DNA of 64,000 bases, taken from the NCBI RefSeq assembly GCF_964355755.1, contig NC_092673.1, positions 33,489,648-33,553,647 of the forward strand, read 5' to 3'. The stretch's first letter is position 1; the number at the start of each line of letters is the position of its first letter. Of the stretch, positions 10,301 to 22,896 are shown in pieces. Position numbers and translations under genes: made by a program. Source of the stretch: Antedon mediterranea. Lineage: Eukaryota; Echinodermata; Crinoidea; Comatulida; Antedonidae. The notes under the pieces are model-generated. The model was not told the DNA's origin, ran no database searches, and saw only the letters and a program-made list of their open reading frames with translations.

Positions 10301-12365
10301 GATATCCGGAGGCTTTGCCCATAATTTCTTTTTTCAATTTGTAAATTTAAGATTTTAGCAGGGAGTTGTGCAATTTTACTTTTTCCTGTTTGTAGTAATA
10401 AAGGCCAATATACACGGGTGTCTAGAAAACTAAGATCTAGAAAACTAAGACCCAAATATATTTTGAAAATACCATTGTTTAGTGTTACCTACCTATTTTA
10501 TATCATTTATAATACAGTAATTTATTGAAAGTGCTAAAACATTGCTGAAAATCAAAGTCAATTTATTCGTATTGCAATGTAAAGGCTCTTATCCTATGCC
10601 TGGATGATGTACCAGGAATATTGAATGTGTCATATTGCAATCAACTATTCCCGAGTACTACTCGCTATGAAATCCACTTTCCAACGTCGATGACTTTCGA
10701 TCGATCCATCATGGAATATCCATTGGTTATACTATATGTTGTTCATTTATCGGATTTAGTGCCAACTACAGTTAATCTAAATCCATGGATTAGTTACGTA
10801 ATTATTGTATTATTTTGTAATAATAAATTGTTTTCAGTTTTAAGTATTTTTTTTTTAAATTTTAAATAGAAATGCACTGCACTGCACATTTTTTTTCCAT
10901 AAAAATCCAACAAATATATATTTACAGAAATTAAAAATCAATATTTCAAATATTAAATATAATATTTGATATAAAAAACATCTGTTTTGGTTTCGGGTGA
11001 TTAATTAGGTCAAATGTTACATCATATTTCTCAATAATAGTATCATGGTTATTTTGTAATGCATCTTTACTATAGTAGTACCGTATGCCATAGGACTACA
11101 TTATATTATATATAGTTAATCAAAAGTTCAGATTTCGGATATGTGGCATATCTATACATGCTTACCTCGTAGATTTAATTTGCATCAAGTAGGAACAAAA
11201 TTAATTTTTGTGTTTTTTTTATTTAATTTTTTTTTTTTCAAGAAAAAAATACAAAAATTGACGGGATAATAACGCACCTGTACTAAAAATTATACTTGAA
11301 CCAGAGGTGAGAAACAAATTAGCGACCAACCCACAAAACAACCAAACAGTAATAATGACGGAAGTTATTGTCAAGCTATTGTTGGAAATGACCTAGCATG
11401 TATCTCATTCAGCTTTACGAGCATTGTATCATTACATCAATGTTTCAATTGGCCATTATTACCATGTAATATGAAATAATGTCGATTATTAGCCATATAG
11501 AAATTGATATTAATAGTTTCCTTATATCCTTAATAGTGGTTAGTGTCTTTAGGACGGACTGACGGGGGAAAGGTCGGTAAAACGTCTTCCGGTGAGAGCA
11601 ACCGAAGACGGGGAATGCCGATGAATTTTTTCTTGATTTTTTGGTCCACTTTCATGGATGACCATACGCAATACTCATAAAGAATTTTGTAATTTGTTTA
11701 TTGATTCGACGTCTTAATATGCATTTTCACTATTTGAAAAGTTGCCTCAAAGAAATGAAAGTGACAACTGATTGAATCATAATAATTATATAATAAATGT
11801 TTCTTTTTTTTATTGTAAATTTGGTAATGTTTTATGAGTTGACGCCGCGTACCTTCCTTGGTGTTGAGTGCCACTGATGCAAATGGTGCTTGTAAATAAA
11901 TATTATCTAAGTTCAACTCTACTCAGAGAAAGACTTTATTTGTAGGCCAGCAGCCTTAAAATATAATTATTTTAATTGAAGATGCCAAATAATATATTAT
12001 TTTTTTAAATCATTAATAACATTTTTCGAAATACTTTTGAGTTATTGTTGTTACTGGGCCTAATTTTTCAGTATAAAATGAATGAAAATATTCAGTTTTG
12101 CTAACTTAATTATAAGTAATTAATTTAAATAATATACATATTCATAAAAATATGTATATATAGATATATATAATAATAATATAGATATACTGTATTAAGT
12201 GACGATGATAAAAGATAGGTATTTCATAACCTATAATACGCCCTTGATATTTCCACCTGCAAAACGAAATGTCTTTTTTTGTCCGGGCCATAATACTATA
12301 CTAATATCACTTTGACATATTCGTGTTATTATTCATTCATAGTTTGTTGTTATACTTTTATAAGG
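10301..12365. other. Non-coding AT-rich region
   Basis: No gene supported. A GC-rich hairpin at 11581-11611 (CGTCTTCCGGT, loop, ACCGAAGACG) stands out in otherwise AT-rich DNA. Confidence 0.45.
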
Positions 12366-12908
12366 CCCCCGATCCCGATTATTATGTCTGGGTACGGTCC
12401 GCCGTGCACCCGATCCCGATTATTATGTCTGGGTACGGTCCGCCGTGCACCCGATCCCGATTATTATGTCTGGGTACGGTCCTCCGTGCACCCGATCTCG
12501 ATTATTATGTCTGGGTACGGTCCGCCGTGCACCCGATCTCGATTATTATGTCTGGGTACGGTCCGCCGTGCACCCGATCTCGATTATTATGTCTGGGTAC
12601 GGTCCGCCGTGCACCCGATCCTGATTATTATGTCTGGGTACGGTCCGCCGTGCACCCGATCCCGATTATTGTGTCGGGTACGGTCCGCGGTGCACCCGAT
12701 CCCGATTATTATGTCTGGGTACGGTCCGCCGTGCACCCGATCCCGATTATTATGTCTGGGTACGGTCCGCCGTGCACCCTATCCCGATTATTATGTCTGG
12801 GTACGGTCCGTCGTGCACCCGATCCCGATTATTATGTCTGGGTACGGTCCGCCGTGCCGTGCACCCGATCCCGATTATTATGTCTGGGTACGGTCCGTCG
12901 TGCACCTG
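12366..12908. repeat. Minisatellite, 41 bp unit, about 13 copies
   Basis: Unit reads GATCCCGATTATTATGTCTG plus GGTACGGTCCGCCGTGCACCC. It is GC-rich in an AT-rich setting. Since 41 is not a multiple of three and the unit lacks stops, overlapping frames stay open through the array; these are artefacts. One copy near 12660 is shortened and one near 12855 has a 5 bp duplication (CCGTG). Confidence 0.95.
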
Positions 12909-13412
12909 TCGTGGTAAAGATAAAGAAGATGATATCGATACAGTACCGATTTACCGAAAACGCCTTTTAAAGAAATATCTATTTCTATCCCGATTTCTAT
13001 ATTTGGTTAAATGCTTAAAAAATACAATTCATGATTATTTGTTTATTAATAACAATTTATATTATTGTTGTGGACAGATCGTTGAGTTAAATAAAAACAA
13101 TAGAATGGTTTCAATTGGCAAACTGGCAATCTATGACTTTCGGTTTGTTAGTCAGAATACAGATACTATAATGCTCCGTTTTAAAATACATTGTGCCCTA
13201 AAAACGTTCATACTGCAAATCTAGAAATTGGGGAAGGGGATACAATAGTTAATGGCGGCGCACACTCACTGGTGATTTATAGTAATGAAATACGATTGGT
13301 TATTGGTTAGGTGCCCATAAAAACAGAAAATCTGCCTTTGGTCGGCATAGAAATTTCATAAGGTACAGGTCAGTAAAAAAGATGCACATTGAGTACATAC
13401 ATACATTGAGTT

Positions 13413-13615
13413 GAGCTATAGCTTGGTGGTTAACGTATTTTCCTTCCAATACCAAGGTCGATCCAGGGTTTAATCATGACCTAGTGCCAGGGTTGTACCT
13501 CACACCTCTTCCAACTCCACTCCCTAAACCTCAAATGAGACTTATAGTTTATAAGCATGCCAAAAATAGTTTATCCATCCTGTAATTGATGATTTACATT
13601 GAACTCAACAACAAC
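13413..13615 (+). mobile_element. Possible tRNA-derived SINE
   Basis: The head has an A-box-like TAGCTTGGTGG and, about 35 nt on, a B-box-like AGGTCGATCC, followed by a non-tRNA body (ACCTCACACCTCTTCC) ending in ACTCAACAACAAC. No intact cloverleaf, so not a functional tRNA. Confidence 0.45.
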
Positions 13616-13795
13616 ACTTTATTTTTTAAATATTTTATTTCACATCAATAATGTCCCAAAATTTAAAAAAGAATCATATTGTGGTCTAAGAAGCAAGTAT
13701 AAAATGATCTCAAATATTATTTCCATGTTCGATGTCTTTTCTTTTTAAGTATTTAAAAGAATCAGTGATGGTAGTATGGACGTTATACTGTATTC

Positions 13796-14005
13796 TTAAA
13801 TACTATTACCCTTTTTATGTATATTTCTTATTATCCATCTTAGCCTCAGCAAAGATTTCTGAATTGGATCAATGCAATTTTCAAACATGAAAACATATAT
13901 GCCGCAAGATCCTGTACATCGAGCTGTTGAAAGTGGTGAGTTGTTCTTTAAATAATTCCTGGCATTTGACAAGACTGACATCCAGTGACTGTATTCACCA
14001 TTCAC
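13796..14005 (-). other. Possible orphan exon
   Basis: The minus-strand frame preceded by a TTTTCCTTAG acceptor reads SVNGEYSHWMSVLSNARNYL and on through two cysteines (ARCTGSCG). It looks more protein-like than its surroundings, but I recognise no family and no partner exon, and the stop is reached without a clear donor. It could be a decayed exon. Confidence 0.2.
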
Positions 14006-14127
14006 ACTTAGGCTAAGGAAAATAAATTACCCTTATAATCTAAAATATCTCCTATCTAAATGAATGCAATATAGAAGAAGAAATCCTTAAATATTTATTG
14101 AATTAAGTGAAATACTTTAAGAGAAAT

Positions 14128-15137
14128 ATCTCACTTAAGTGTTATTGGCGAATACGACACAACAGTACTCTGAAGGATTTATCTCACTTAAGTGTTATTG
14201 GTGAATACGACACAACAGTACTCTGTAGGATTTATCTCACTTAAGTGTTATTGGTGAATACGACACAACAGTACTCTGTAGGATTTATCTCACTTAAGTG
14301 TTATTGGCGAATACGACACAACAGTACTCTGTAGGATTTATCTCACTTAAGTGTTATTGGTGAATACGACACAACAGTACTCTGTAGGATTTATCTCACT
14401 TAAGTGTTATTGGTGAATACGGCACAACAGTACTCTGTAGGATTTATCTCACTTAAGTGTTATTGGTGAATACGACACAACAGTACTCTGTAGGATTTAT
14501 CTCACTTAAGTGTTATTGGTGAATACGACACAACAGTACTCTGTAGGATTTATCTCACTTAAGTGTTATTGGTGAATACGACACAACAGTACTCTGTAGG
14601 ATTTATCTCACTTAAGTGTTATTGGCGAATACGACACAACAGTACTCTGTAGGATTTATCTCACTTAAGTGTTATTGGTGAATGCGACACAACAGTACTC
14701 TGTAGGATTTATCTCACTTAAGTGTTATTGGTGAATGCGACACAACAGTACTCTGTAGGATTTATCTCACTTAAGTGTTATTGGTGAATGCGACACAACA
14801 GTACTCTGTAGGATTTATCTCACTTAAGTGTTATTGGTGAATGCGACACAACAGTACTCTGTAGGATTTATCTCACTTAAGTGTTATTGGTGAATGCGAC
14901 ACAACAGTACTCTGTAGGATTTATCTCACTTAAGTGTTATTGGTGAATACGACACAACAGTACTCTGTAGGATTTATCTCACTTAAGTGTTATTGGTGAA
15001 TACGACACAACAGTACTCTGTAGGATTTATCTCACTTAAGTGTTATTGGTGAATACGACACAACAGTACTCTGTAGGATTTATCTCACTTAAGTGTTATT
15101 GGTGAATACGACACAACAGTACTCTGTAGGATTTATA
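14128..15137. repeat. Minisatellite, 53 bp unit, 19 copies
   Basis: TCACTTAAGT recurs every 53 bp from 14131 to 15085. The unit contains the palindrome CACTTAAGTG and the string GAATACGACACAACAGTACT. Nearly all copies are identical except for A/G (AATACG/AATGCG) and T/C (TTGGTG/TTGGCG) variants, and the AATGCG variants are adjacent to each other, as expected from recent unequal exchange. Confidence 0.97.
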
Positions 15138-16268
15138 GGCAAAACATAATCACCATACGTTACTAATTATGATACATTTTTTGTGAAATACGTTGAAATA
15201 CAAATTAAGAATGTATATTTTTCGGATTATTTTTACAATAAAAACCAATTTCTACCAATGTTTGTGAGAACATCTCGTATTACCTAAGTTACAAGCTATA
15301 AAAACATAACGTTGATTCTGTTTGAATCGGAGCCATCTTTTAGTTCAATATATGACTCTTTTGGAATACATCAACACCGCCCTCTGGAGAAAGAAGAATT
15401 CCTTCCACTTATTCTCTACATTTTGACAACATTTTCTCAGCTCTTTATAAGATATTACCTTCAGCACTGATCATTGGCATTTCCAGGATTTTGTAATAGG
15501 CAAAGTACATAACATTACCAAATACCCTATCTTTTGCACTGTAATTTTGAATTTAGAGGGGTGACCCTATGAACTTATGCATATATATACCTATGCCTAT
15601 ATTTTCTAGTAAATGTTAACCTTTTTAATGTAAAATGATATGGTTTCAGTCTTTTTGTAACAATGATCGTCTGTTTTTGGACAATAGTACCTGAATTATA
15701 ATTATAACTTGCTTAATGTATCTGCACCAAATGAACTATCTATCAATTCAATCTACTTTTGCAATTGGCCTACACGTTATCTTAACAATAAATACTTTTT
15801 ACATATCCACCAATTTGAAAACTTATGTTTTTGTTTAAATAGGTTACATGAACAGATGAATTGATCATTAAATATATTTACATTTTAAAATCTAATTCAA
15901 TAAATAAGAGAACAAATTTGTTTACATGATTATGGGTAAAACCAGTTATATTTAAGAAAAGTGGCAGCACATCCCTTTGGAGAAAATGGAATTACCCACC
16001 ACTCTTTTCTCTTTAATTTCAATACTAAATATGTAGTGCTTTTTTTACCCTGGTTCCAACATAGTGTACATATGACTTGATGTGGGGTTCCTCCCTACCC
16101 CCTACACATGATTTAGTTTTTCCCTGATGTACCTTGGCTTGGTATTTCCCTGATTCGAGGTTCCGCCACTAAGCATGATTTGATCTTTCCCAATGTGCCA
16201 AATATTAACAGTCTCTTGTTGTATAATTGCACAAAACCTATTAAATGACTGTAACAAAATGTTGATAA
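15138..16268. other. Region 3' of NCS-1, probably partly its 3' UTR
   Basis: No coding feature seen. A tract at 16060-16200 has low-complexity similarity to itself (three variants around TTTCCCTGAT/ACATGATTT). Confidence 0.45.
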
Positions 16269-19200
16269 CTACACAAGACCATCGTAAAGACAGAGTGCTT
16301 TGATGATGCTTGGGTCCAGTTTACACCCGTCTTTGAACTCTTCTTTTGACAGTTTGTGTGTCAGGTTCTGAAAGATAGAATGTGTAGTGTCATAAATAAA
16401 GCCTTGTTCGCACTGGCAAATGTTCAGTAAAACTAAAGCTCTGTCTAAACTATCAAAAGTTTACAGGTATGTGACATGATGATGTCATATCACTGTCATA
16501 TTTGGGCACATCACTACCATTTGGGTAAATCACACTTTTTTTGTCAAACTAGTTTGATAGTAGAAAGAGCTTTAGTGATTTAGTGCAGTTAAATATTCCA
16601 GTTGTTTAAACTCGAATTATCAATTTATCCGCTCTCCACCTCGACAGAGTTTTGAAAGTTTTTAGGTCTAAGGAAACATTGACATGACCTAGTTTGTTCC
16701 TAGGTCAAAAGGTCATTACCAGTTTGGTCAGTTTAACCAACGTATATGCTCTTTGCATTGTACCTTCAAAACATACCTTGTCCATTTTTTTGAAGATTTT
16801 AGAAACCATTTTTTCTGGTGTGCTCTCATCCTCTGGGTAAGTTACCATGGTACCAACCATTTTATAAATTGCATCTACAACATCAGTCATTTCTTCCTCA
16901 GTAATATAACCATCTTTATCGAGATCATACAGTTTAAATGCCCCTATTTGAAAAGTTAAATAAAAGTTATTGGTAGTCAAGTAAATATAGGAACACAGTA
17001 AATTACAGAGTTAAAGTTTAGTCATGTAGTAAAATATCCATATTTGGTATTGTTAAATGTAAATGGGGGAATAACCTGTGACTTGCAGCCTACTGGGCTG
17101 AATTGTGCACAGGTGTGGATGACACATACCACAACTTTCTACTCCCTATAAAAGTCCCTTCGTGTCGAGTGCTTCCACCAAAGGGCGCTCGTTCGTCTGT
17201 CCACAACAACAGGGGCTGAATTATAATCTATTATGTACAACAATTCCGGGCATCCAAAAATCGTAATAAAGTATCATAACTCATATGCATTTCTTATTAC
17301 AAAATTAGATAAAAATAATGAACAGAATTAATTGGGTTCTGGTTTCCAAAAATTAGCAAAGAAGGTAGTTACTTTACCTTGGTTTTGTTATTTTATTATA
17401 AAAATTTAAAAAAAAGGTGTTTTAAACTTAAAGTACAGTAAACATAGTGGGGTTTCCCATTCCAGGACCTCCGCAAAAAAAGATTTAAAAGAAAGCTTAC
17501 ATTCTAATTTATCTTCCACGGTTCCTCTTGATGTAACCGATAAAGCTTTAATGAATTCAGTAAATTCAATCAACCCATCCTAAAAAAACAAAACTTTATT
17601 TATTAAAAACACATTCATATTTGTATAGTACAAATATGTTACAACTTTTGAGCAATGGCCATGATTGCATGTACAGTAACAAGTACTAAAAGATTACAAA
17701 CTCTAAAAATGAAAAGACATGAAAAGATAAATAAAAAAATTAGGCATTAAGGAGGCAGATGAAGATATGAATTATTGTATAAGCCCATCCCTTGATATGG
17801 GCTTATTCCTGAAATCAATCACAATAGTGTTGATCAGGAAACACCTGCATAAATGATGTATCATTGATAATGAGTATACCCCTAATATTGGATCACTTTA
17901 TACCAGCTTTTTACTAGATTACTTTATTTGCAAAAATTGCAAGAGTTTGTTTTTGCAAAACTGTATTCATAATACAACCAATCAGAACTGAGAAATGTTT
18001 CATTCGTACAAATAAATTTGTATGAGCCTTAAAATGATATTCTGTATTCTTAGTTTATGTTTGGGAATGGACCATTAAAAATAGGGAGTTATTTAATCTT
18101 GGTTCCCACTAGGACGTAACGCAAGCACGTAAAATAATCCATCAAATTGCGTACGTTGCGTTTGTGTCCTAATGGGAACCAAGCTTAAAGTTGAGAACAA
18201 TACCTGATTGTCGTCAAATACTTTAAAAACAAAAGTTGCAAATTTGGTAGCATCTCCAAAGGGAAAGAATTGTTGATAGATACTCAGAAACTCATGTTGA
18301 TGTAAACTGCCATCGGGACAGTCCTTCATAAACCCACGGTGCCTGTATAAATAAAATAAGAAAATAATAATAATAATTTAACAGCTACCAGTTTAAATTT
18401 AGCAAGGTCTCACAGTGTATACACTGGTTTTTAAGAGAATTTTACATAAAACCTGCTACTTTCTTATAAAAATTGTAATTTTATCCAGTGGAGTTTAGTT
18501 TAAAGATATATTGTCCCCTGAAAAAATAATTGTTTTAAATTTTTTTTAATTTGCCATGTTAATGTTATTTACCTAAAAAACTGTAATTTAATGCAAAATA
18601 TAGTCAAATTGACTTGAAGTCAATGGGTTTTTGGTTGAATGTAACTGTTTATCTTGTCTTCTTATAAGTTAAATATTATTATTTTATATTTTTTTTTTTC
18701 TACAGAAGTGATTAACTAGATTAAAACTGTGAAATTGCGTAATCAAAGTCTTTTTTTTTAAATCTTCATTTTCAAATTCAAATCATTATTTTGGGGGACA
18801 ATACACCTTAAAAAATTTCATTAAGCACAGGTATGTTTTATATTTTATTATTTTTATTAATTTTTTATTTGCTTTATACTTACCACTGTGAAATTTCTTT
18901 TGAAGAAACTGAAATAGGAATTGGGAAAAGTATTAGAAAAATGTATTTGCTAAACCTAATTTTTGTATACACAATATAAGATATGAGTGTTGGTAATCCA
19001 TATTCTATCTATATAATACTACTGTTATTATTGTTGTTAGCATTGTATACTGTAGTTTGTAAATTAATGTATTGTACAGTAGGAATTTGGAAAAGTATTC
19101 GAAAAACATATTATTTTTTTTACAATATTATTATTAGCCATGTTGATAATCTATATTCTATCTACAGTATACAGTAATACTACTGTTGTTGTTGTTGTTA

Positions 19201-19630
19201 GCATTATCAATTTCTTTACTATTGAGAAATTGCATATTTTGTAAATTGTTGTACTGTATTGTATATCCGAGGATCAACTGGATTATTCTGCATTGAATAA
19301 CTAACCTACTACTGTACTTGAGATGGTTTAACCGACATATGGAGATAATTCGTTTTGCCTAACCCTGATTTCCTGTGGCAAAGATAATGCTTAAAAGCAC
19401 TGTATACACTATCATAGTTGAACAAAACAATTGTGGTGTGCCCAAATACGGTAGTGATATGCCCAAATATGGTAGTGATATGACATCATCATGTCCATAT
19501 ATGGGCACATCACATTTTTGTTCACATAAATTTTGATAGTGTAGACAGAGCTTTAAATTGACTTACAATGCGTGTTTGTTTGAAGATCTTTAAGAATAGC
19601 GCTGTCTAGCTTACTGCCACTTTTACCCAT
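16269..19630 (-). CDS. NCS1: Neuronal calcium sensor 1 (frequenin)
   Basis: Complete gene. Exons: 19567-19630, 18884-18908, 18204-18342, 17501-17579, 16777-16943, 16269-16367; all have GT/AG sites and frame is continuous, giving 190 aa, the usual family length. The start gives MGKSGSKL, an N-myristoylation signal; an in-frame ATG 11 codons upstream would bury Gly2. EF1 is the family's inactive type (KDCPDGSL). EF2 ([12 protein letters not shown]) and EF3 ([12 protein letters not shown]) are canonical. EF4 is [12 protein letters not shown], where related proteins have Asp at loop position 5 and Gly at 6, so calcium binding there may be weak. The C-terminus LYDGLV is conserved. NCS-1 is a membrane-associated calcium sensor that regulates PI4-kinase and Ric-8A in exocytosis. 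Several MITEs sit in the introns. Confidence 0.95.
16432..16573. mobile_element. MITE family B, TA-flanked
   Basis: Ends TAAAGCTCTGTCTAAACTATC and its inverted partner; the inside has GACATGATGATGTCATATCA and GGGCACATCAC. Intron of NCS1. Comparison at 46685-46803 with an empty site shows this family duplicates TA on insertion, which points to the Tc1/mariner superfamily. Confidence 0.75.
18098..18187. mobile_element. MITE family A, short internally deleted copy
   Basis: Both ends present (CTTGGTTCCCACTAGGACGT ... TAATGGGAACCAAGCTT) but most of the inner arms are gone. It lies 16 bp from the exon 3 donor of NCS1. Confidence 0.75.
18499..18812. mobile_element. MITE family C
   Basis: Left end TTAAAGATATATTGTCCCCT, right end GGGGGACAATACACCTTAA, an inverted pair around an AT-rich core. 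Intron of NCS1. Related halves occur at 5405-5430, 25378-25480, 60929-61420 and 62930-62955. Confidence 0.7.
19420..19555. mobile_element. MITE family B copy, left end diverged
   Basis: Shares GCCCAAATATGGTAGTGATA, GACATCATCATG and the right end TTGATAGTGTAGACAGAGCTTTA. It lies next to exon 1 of NCS1 (10 bp from its donor). Confidence 0.7.
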
Positions 19631-21247
19631 TAGTCTGTTTTTATCTAGAACGTTTAGTACCATCTAAAAAGAAAAAGAACGTCAGTTTGATTTATAGTAG
19701 AAAAATAATAAAATTTAATATTAAATTGTAAATATATTTTCATATATTTTTTAGGACTTTATTTGAGTGAGTCATTCAAGTTAACTTTGCATGTTAAATT
19801 TTATTTTTATTTATGAAATTGTGCATGGCTACTTAGGCTTAATTCAATATAAGGGCAAACAGTTAGCAAGGCTATCAAACATAGCCTTACACTACAGTTT
19901 GTTTGTGTATAAGACTGATATAAGATTAAGTCACGATTGCTTTTTATATCGTTATATGATTAAATCTCAAAATATTCAGTCTCAGAGTACTGTACATGGA
20001 TTAAAATACTTACAAAATATGCCTATTCCGTGAAAAATACAAAATTGGCTGCCTTAGTTACGTGTAAACCACCATTATGACGGCATATACAACAACTAAA
20101 GAAAGCACGCGCATGAAAGCAGTTTTTATTGACCTTTAGCACTAAGAACTAAGTATATTCATTGTTGTCTTAACAAAAGGAAATCAATATGCTTTTGAAT
20201 ACAAAAAGTAAATGGAATCTACCATTATTCAGCAGGGAGAATAAAAATATATACAATTAGTTAATGATTAATTACAAGAGTTAATATAATTTCATAATTT
20301 TCAATAAATTGTGTTTAATATATACTTGTCAGACTTATCAAAAAAAAAATCTGGTCATTACTTTTGAGGGTGAATAAAAGTTATGGAAAAAGAGTGGAAT
20401 TACTGTCGTGGAAAAAAGTGTAATTATATATTTTGACTATAGAGGGCAGCCTACTAATATTTGTTTACATCAGGGACACATTTATAATATACCCTCATCA
20501 TAGATTAACTATGCTTTTTATTAAGTACAGTATTTGTACAGAATTGATTTATTAATTAGAACATTGGCAAGGTTGTTAATTGACAAAAATGCACCAACCT
20601 TTTTCAGATATTAATTGATTAATAATCAAATCAAGTGTGTTTTCTGCAAGACAAAATGTATTTGATTAAAATGATTTTCTTCCCAAATACAGTAGTAATT
20701 AGTAGTATACACCCTTGTTGTCAACTAGAAGAAGACTGTCTCTACAACAATTGAACACTAATATGGCTTCATCCCAAAAAGAGCGGACTTGGTGTCCTCT
20801 AGACATCATGTGACAAAATATGGTAGTGATTTTTGCCACATAAAGTATGATAATAGTGTAGACAGAGCTTTACAAAAAAGAAAGAGAGGTTTCTATGAAA
20901 TGTACAGCAAGCCAGTGCTATTTTAATACAGTACTTATTTTTTTTCCAAGTGGCCAAATTCATGATCAACTGCTGTTATTTATTATTTTCTATCAACATG
21001 GTTAACTATTACTTTGCGTCAAGTATAACTTTCTATAGACACATTGAAAACAAGGCATTTAGTCGCAGGGTTGACCATGCCGACTTACATCTAATTTGAA
21101 TTACATTTCAATTTAAGAGCCTCAGATTTTATAACAACAATCCTTTATTTTACATTAATTTTATTCCTCGTCTTGTATTTTAGTATTACAAGGTGAAATA
21201 TTTATGAAATATATTCGGCTAAGGACCAACAGACATACTGTACCTTT
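19631..21247. other. Intergenic region
   Basis: No gene supported. A partial MITE B right end lies at about 20800-20872 (TGGTAGTGATTTTTGCC ... GTAGACAGAGCTTTA). Confidence 0.5.
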
Positions 21248-21430
21248 TTAATAAAAGTGTTCGTGTTCTCTGATAGTGACCCTTTTAGACAAGAAATATG
21301 CAACAGCGAAAGTTAAGATGACGAAGAAAAATGCAAACCAATAAAATGTATATTCATCGAAGACGTCTGTGAATCCGGGTATAGCTTCATATACGTTCTT
21401 AAATGGGTGTACAGGTGCCTTTATTCCCAT
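21248..21430 (-). CDS. Small single-pass membrane protein
   Basis: A 60-residue frame starts at the ATG at 21430 (MGIKAPVHPFKNVYEAIPGF), preceded on the same strand by a TTTTTCAG acceptor at about 21450, so this is probably the last exon with a 5' UTR exon upstream. An aromatic-rich transmembrane helix (YWFAFFFVILTFAVAYFL) is followed by a basic and then charged tail (SKRVTIREHEHFY). An upstream in-frame ATG at 21490 lies before the acceptor and is probably intronic. I do not recognise the family. NELF-E diverges from this gene about 1.4 kb away. Confidence 0.55.
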   Translation of the reverse strand: MGIKAPVHPFKNVYEAIPGFTDVFDEYTFYWFAFFFVILTFAVAYFLSKRVTIREHEHFY

Positions 21431-21571
21431 CGTGAAACATTCACTGATCTGAAAAATATTCAATTCAATCATTGTATTGTCTTGTCTCATTTATCATTTC
21501 ACCATCATAATAATTGGCATTGTTCTTGGTTTAGATAGGTTAGTAGTACTGTGTATATATGTAGATCAATT

Positions 21572-22211
21572 GGTGCTAGTTCCGTTTCGCATCTGTATTT
21601 TATTTCAACTCCAAATTTGTTAAGGAACTTTATCCTGAATACCACACCTTAGAATTAGACCTCATAAGTACTTTAACGATGGAGAATCACAGAAAAAGTA
21701 ATAAATAAATCCTTTGAATTGTTGAATTTACAAACGTGTTTCTCGCACACGGTTTGTGAATTCCGCATACTCTATGTTCAATATTAACATTTCTATGGAG
21801 TGCCAAAAGAGCAACTATAATAGAGGGCTAAAAGGCAGTGGAATGCGTATATTTATTGCATCTATTGAATTGGGGAAAATTATGTTCAATTTCAATATAT
21901 TTTGTCAATGTCAATACAAGTAAAATGTTACTGTTGATACTGTACATGGTTTGTAAGAATAAAAACTGACAAATTCATCATCATAAGAAAGATGTACTGT
22001 AGGTTAATAATAATATTCCTCAATAATCTAAATAATATCTCAATGACAATAATCTAAATAATATATAGGATTTATTTTTTACGTGATTCTTCTTCATACA
22101 ACAAGTACTTATGATGTCTATATACTAAGGCGTGTTATTCACAAGTTACTTAACAAGTTTGGAGTCGAAAGAAAGTCTCAATAAAAACAGGTGCGAAACG
22201 GAACTAGCACC
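21572..22211. mobile_element. Foldback DNA element family F, copy 1
   Basis: Inverted ends GGTGCTAGTTCCGTTTCGCA / TGCGAAACGGAACTAGCACC with arms that include TTTGGAGT. Flanks are GATCAATT (left) and GAGCAATT (right), a 7/8 match that fits an 8 bp target duplication as in hAT elements. No coding frame. A second copy lies at 50739-51573. Confidence 0.75.
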
Positions 22212-22896
22212 GAGCAATTAGCATTGAACATAAAATAACTAGGCCTAAGATTAATCTGTATTAATAGTAGGGTTATTATTAGTAGTAAACAGTTAATTTG
22301 AAATATCTAGAGATGACACCTACGTAACAAACGTCAATATTTGTGTTCGTTACGCTTCGCTGAACTTGGCACTACTGCATGCTGCTGCTGTAACAACATG
22401 ATGTGCGAGAACAAAAGGAGGAGTGGTGGGAGAGAGGGATGGTTAGGCCTAGGCCTAGTTGTCGTTTATATGTCTTTAAAATCGATTAGAATCGTAATAA
22501 ATGCATACCTATAAAATAATGACTTGTTGTTTTACTATTTAATAACACAATAATATCCAAAATCACTTGGGAAGGCACCCAAAACAGATCGCTTAAATTC
22601 TCAAATTTTCTTCCTATTGTTTTTCCGTCCACTACTGTGATCCCTCAACGGTGGACTGGTGAACCAAAATTAGATTAAAGTTTTTATTATTTAATTTTTA
22701 AAAAGAAGTAAAACAAATCTCTTTAGTATAATAAAATTAACATTAACATTAACATTATTTTGTTAAAGTTAAACAAATTAAATAAAATCGAACGTGTAAG
22801 TGCTTGATAATAATACGCTCTAAATATTAAACAATCAAGTACGCAGATGAACCTTGACCTAAACAAAATAAAAGCAGAAGAAGAAAACAACCGAGA
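22212..22896. promoter_or_regulatory. Probable shared promoter region of two divergent genes
   Basis: Lies between the minus-strand membrane-protein gene and the NELF-E start codon at 22897. No TATA box is evident. Any 5' UTR exon of the minus gene should be here; I cannot place it. Confidence 0.35.

Noticed and set aside
12312-13224. Three overlapping open frames of 150-215 codons across the 41 bp array
   Set aside because: They arise because a stop-free 41 bp unit repeats and cycles through frames; the encoded repeats are the same DNA read in different frames, with no start context or splice structure.
14128-15137. CRISPR-like regular repeats
   Set aside because: There are no unique spacers; the whole 53 bp unit is repeated, so this is a eukaryotic minisatellite.
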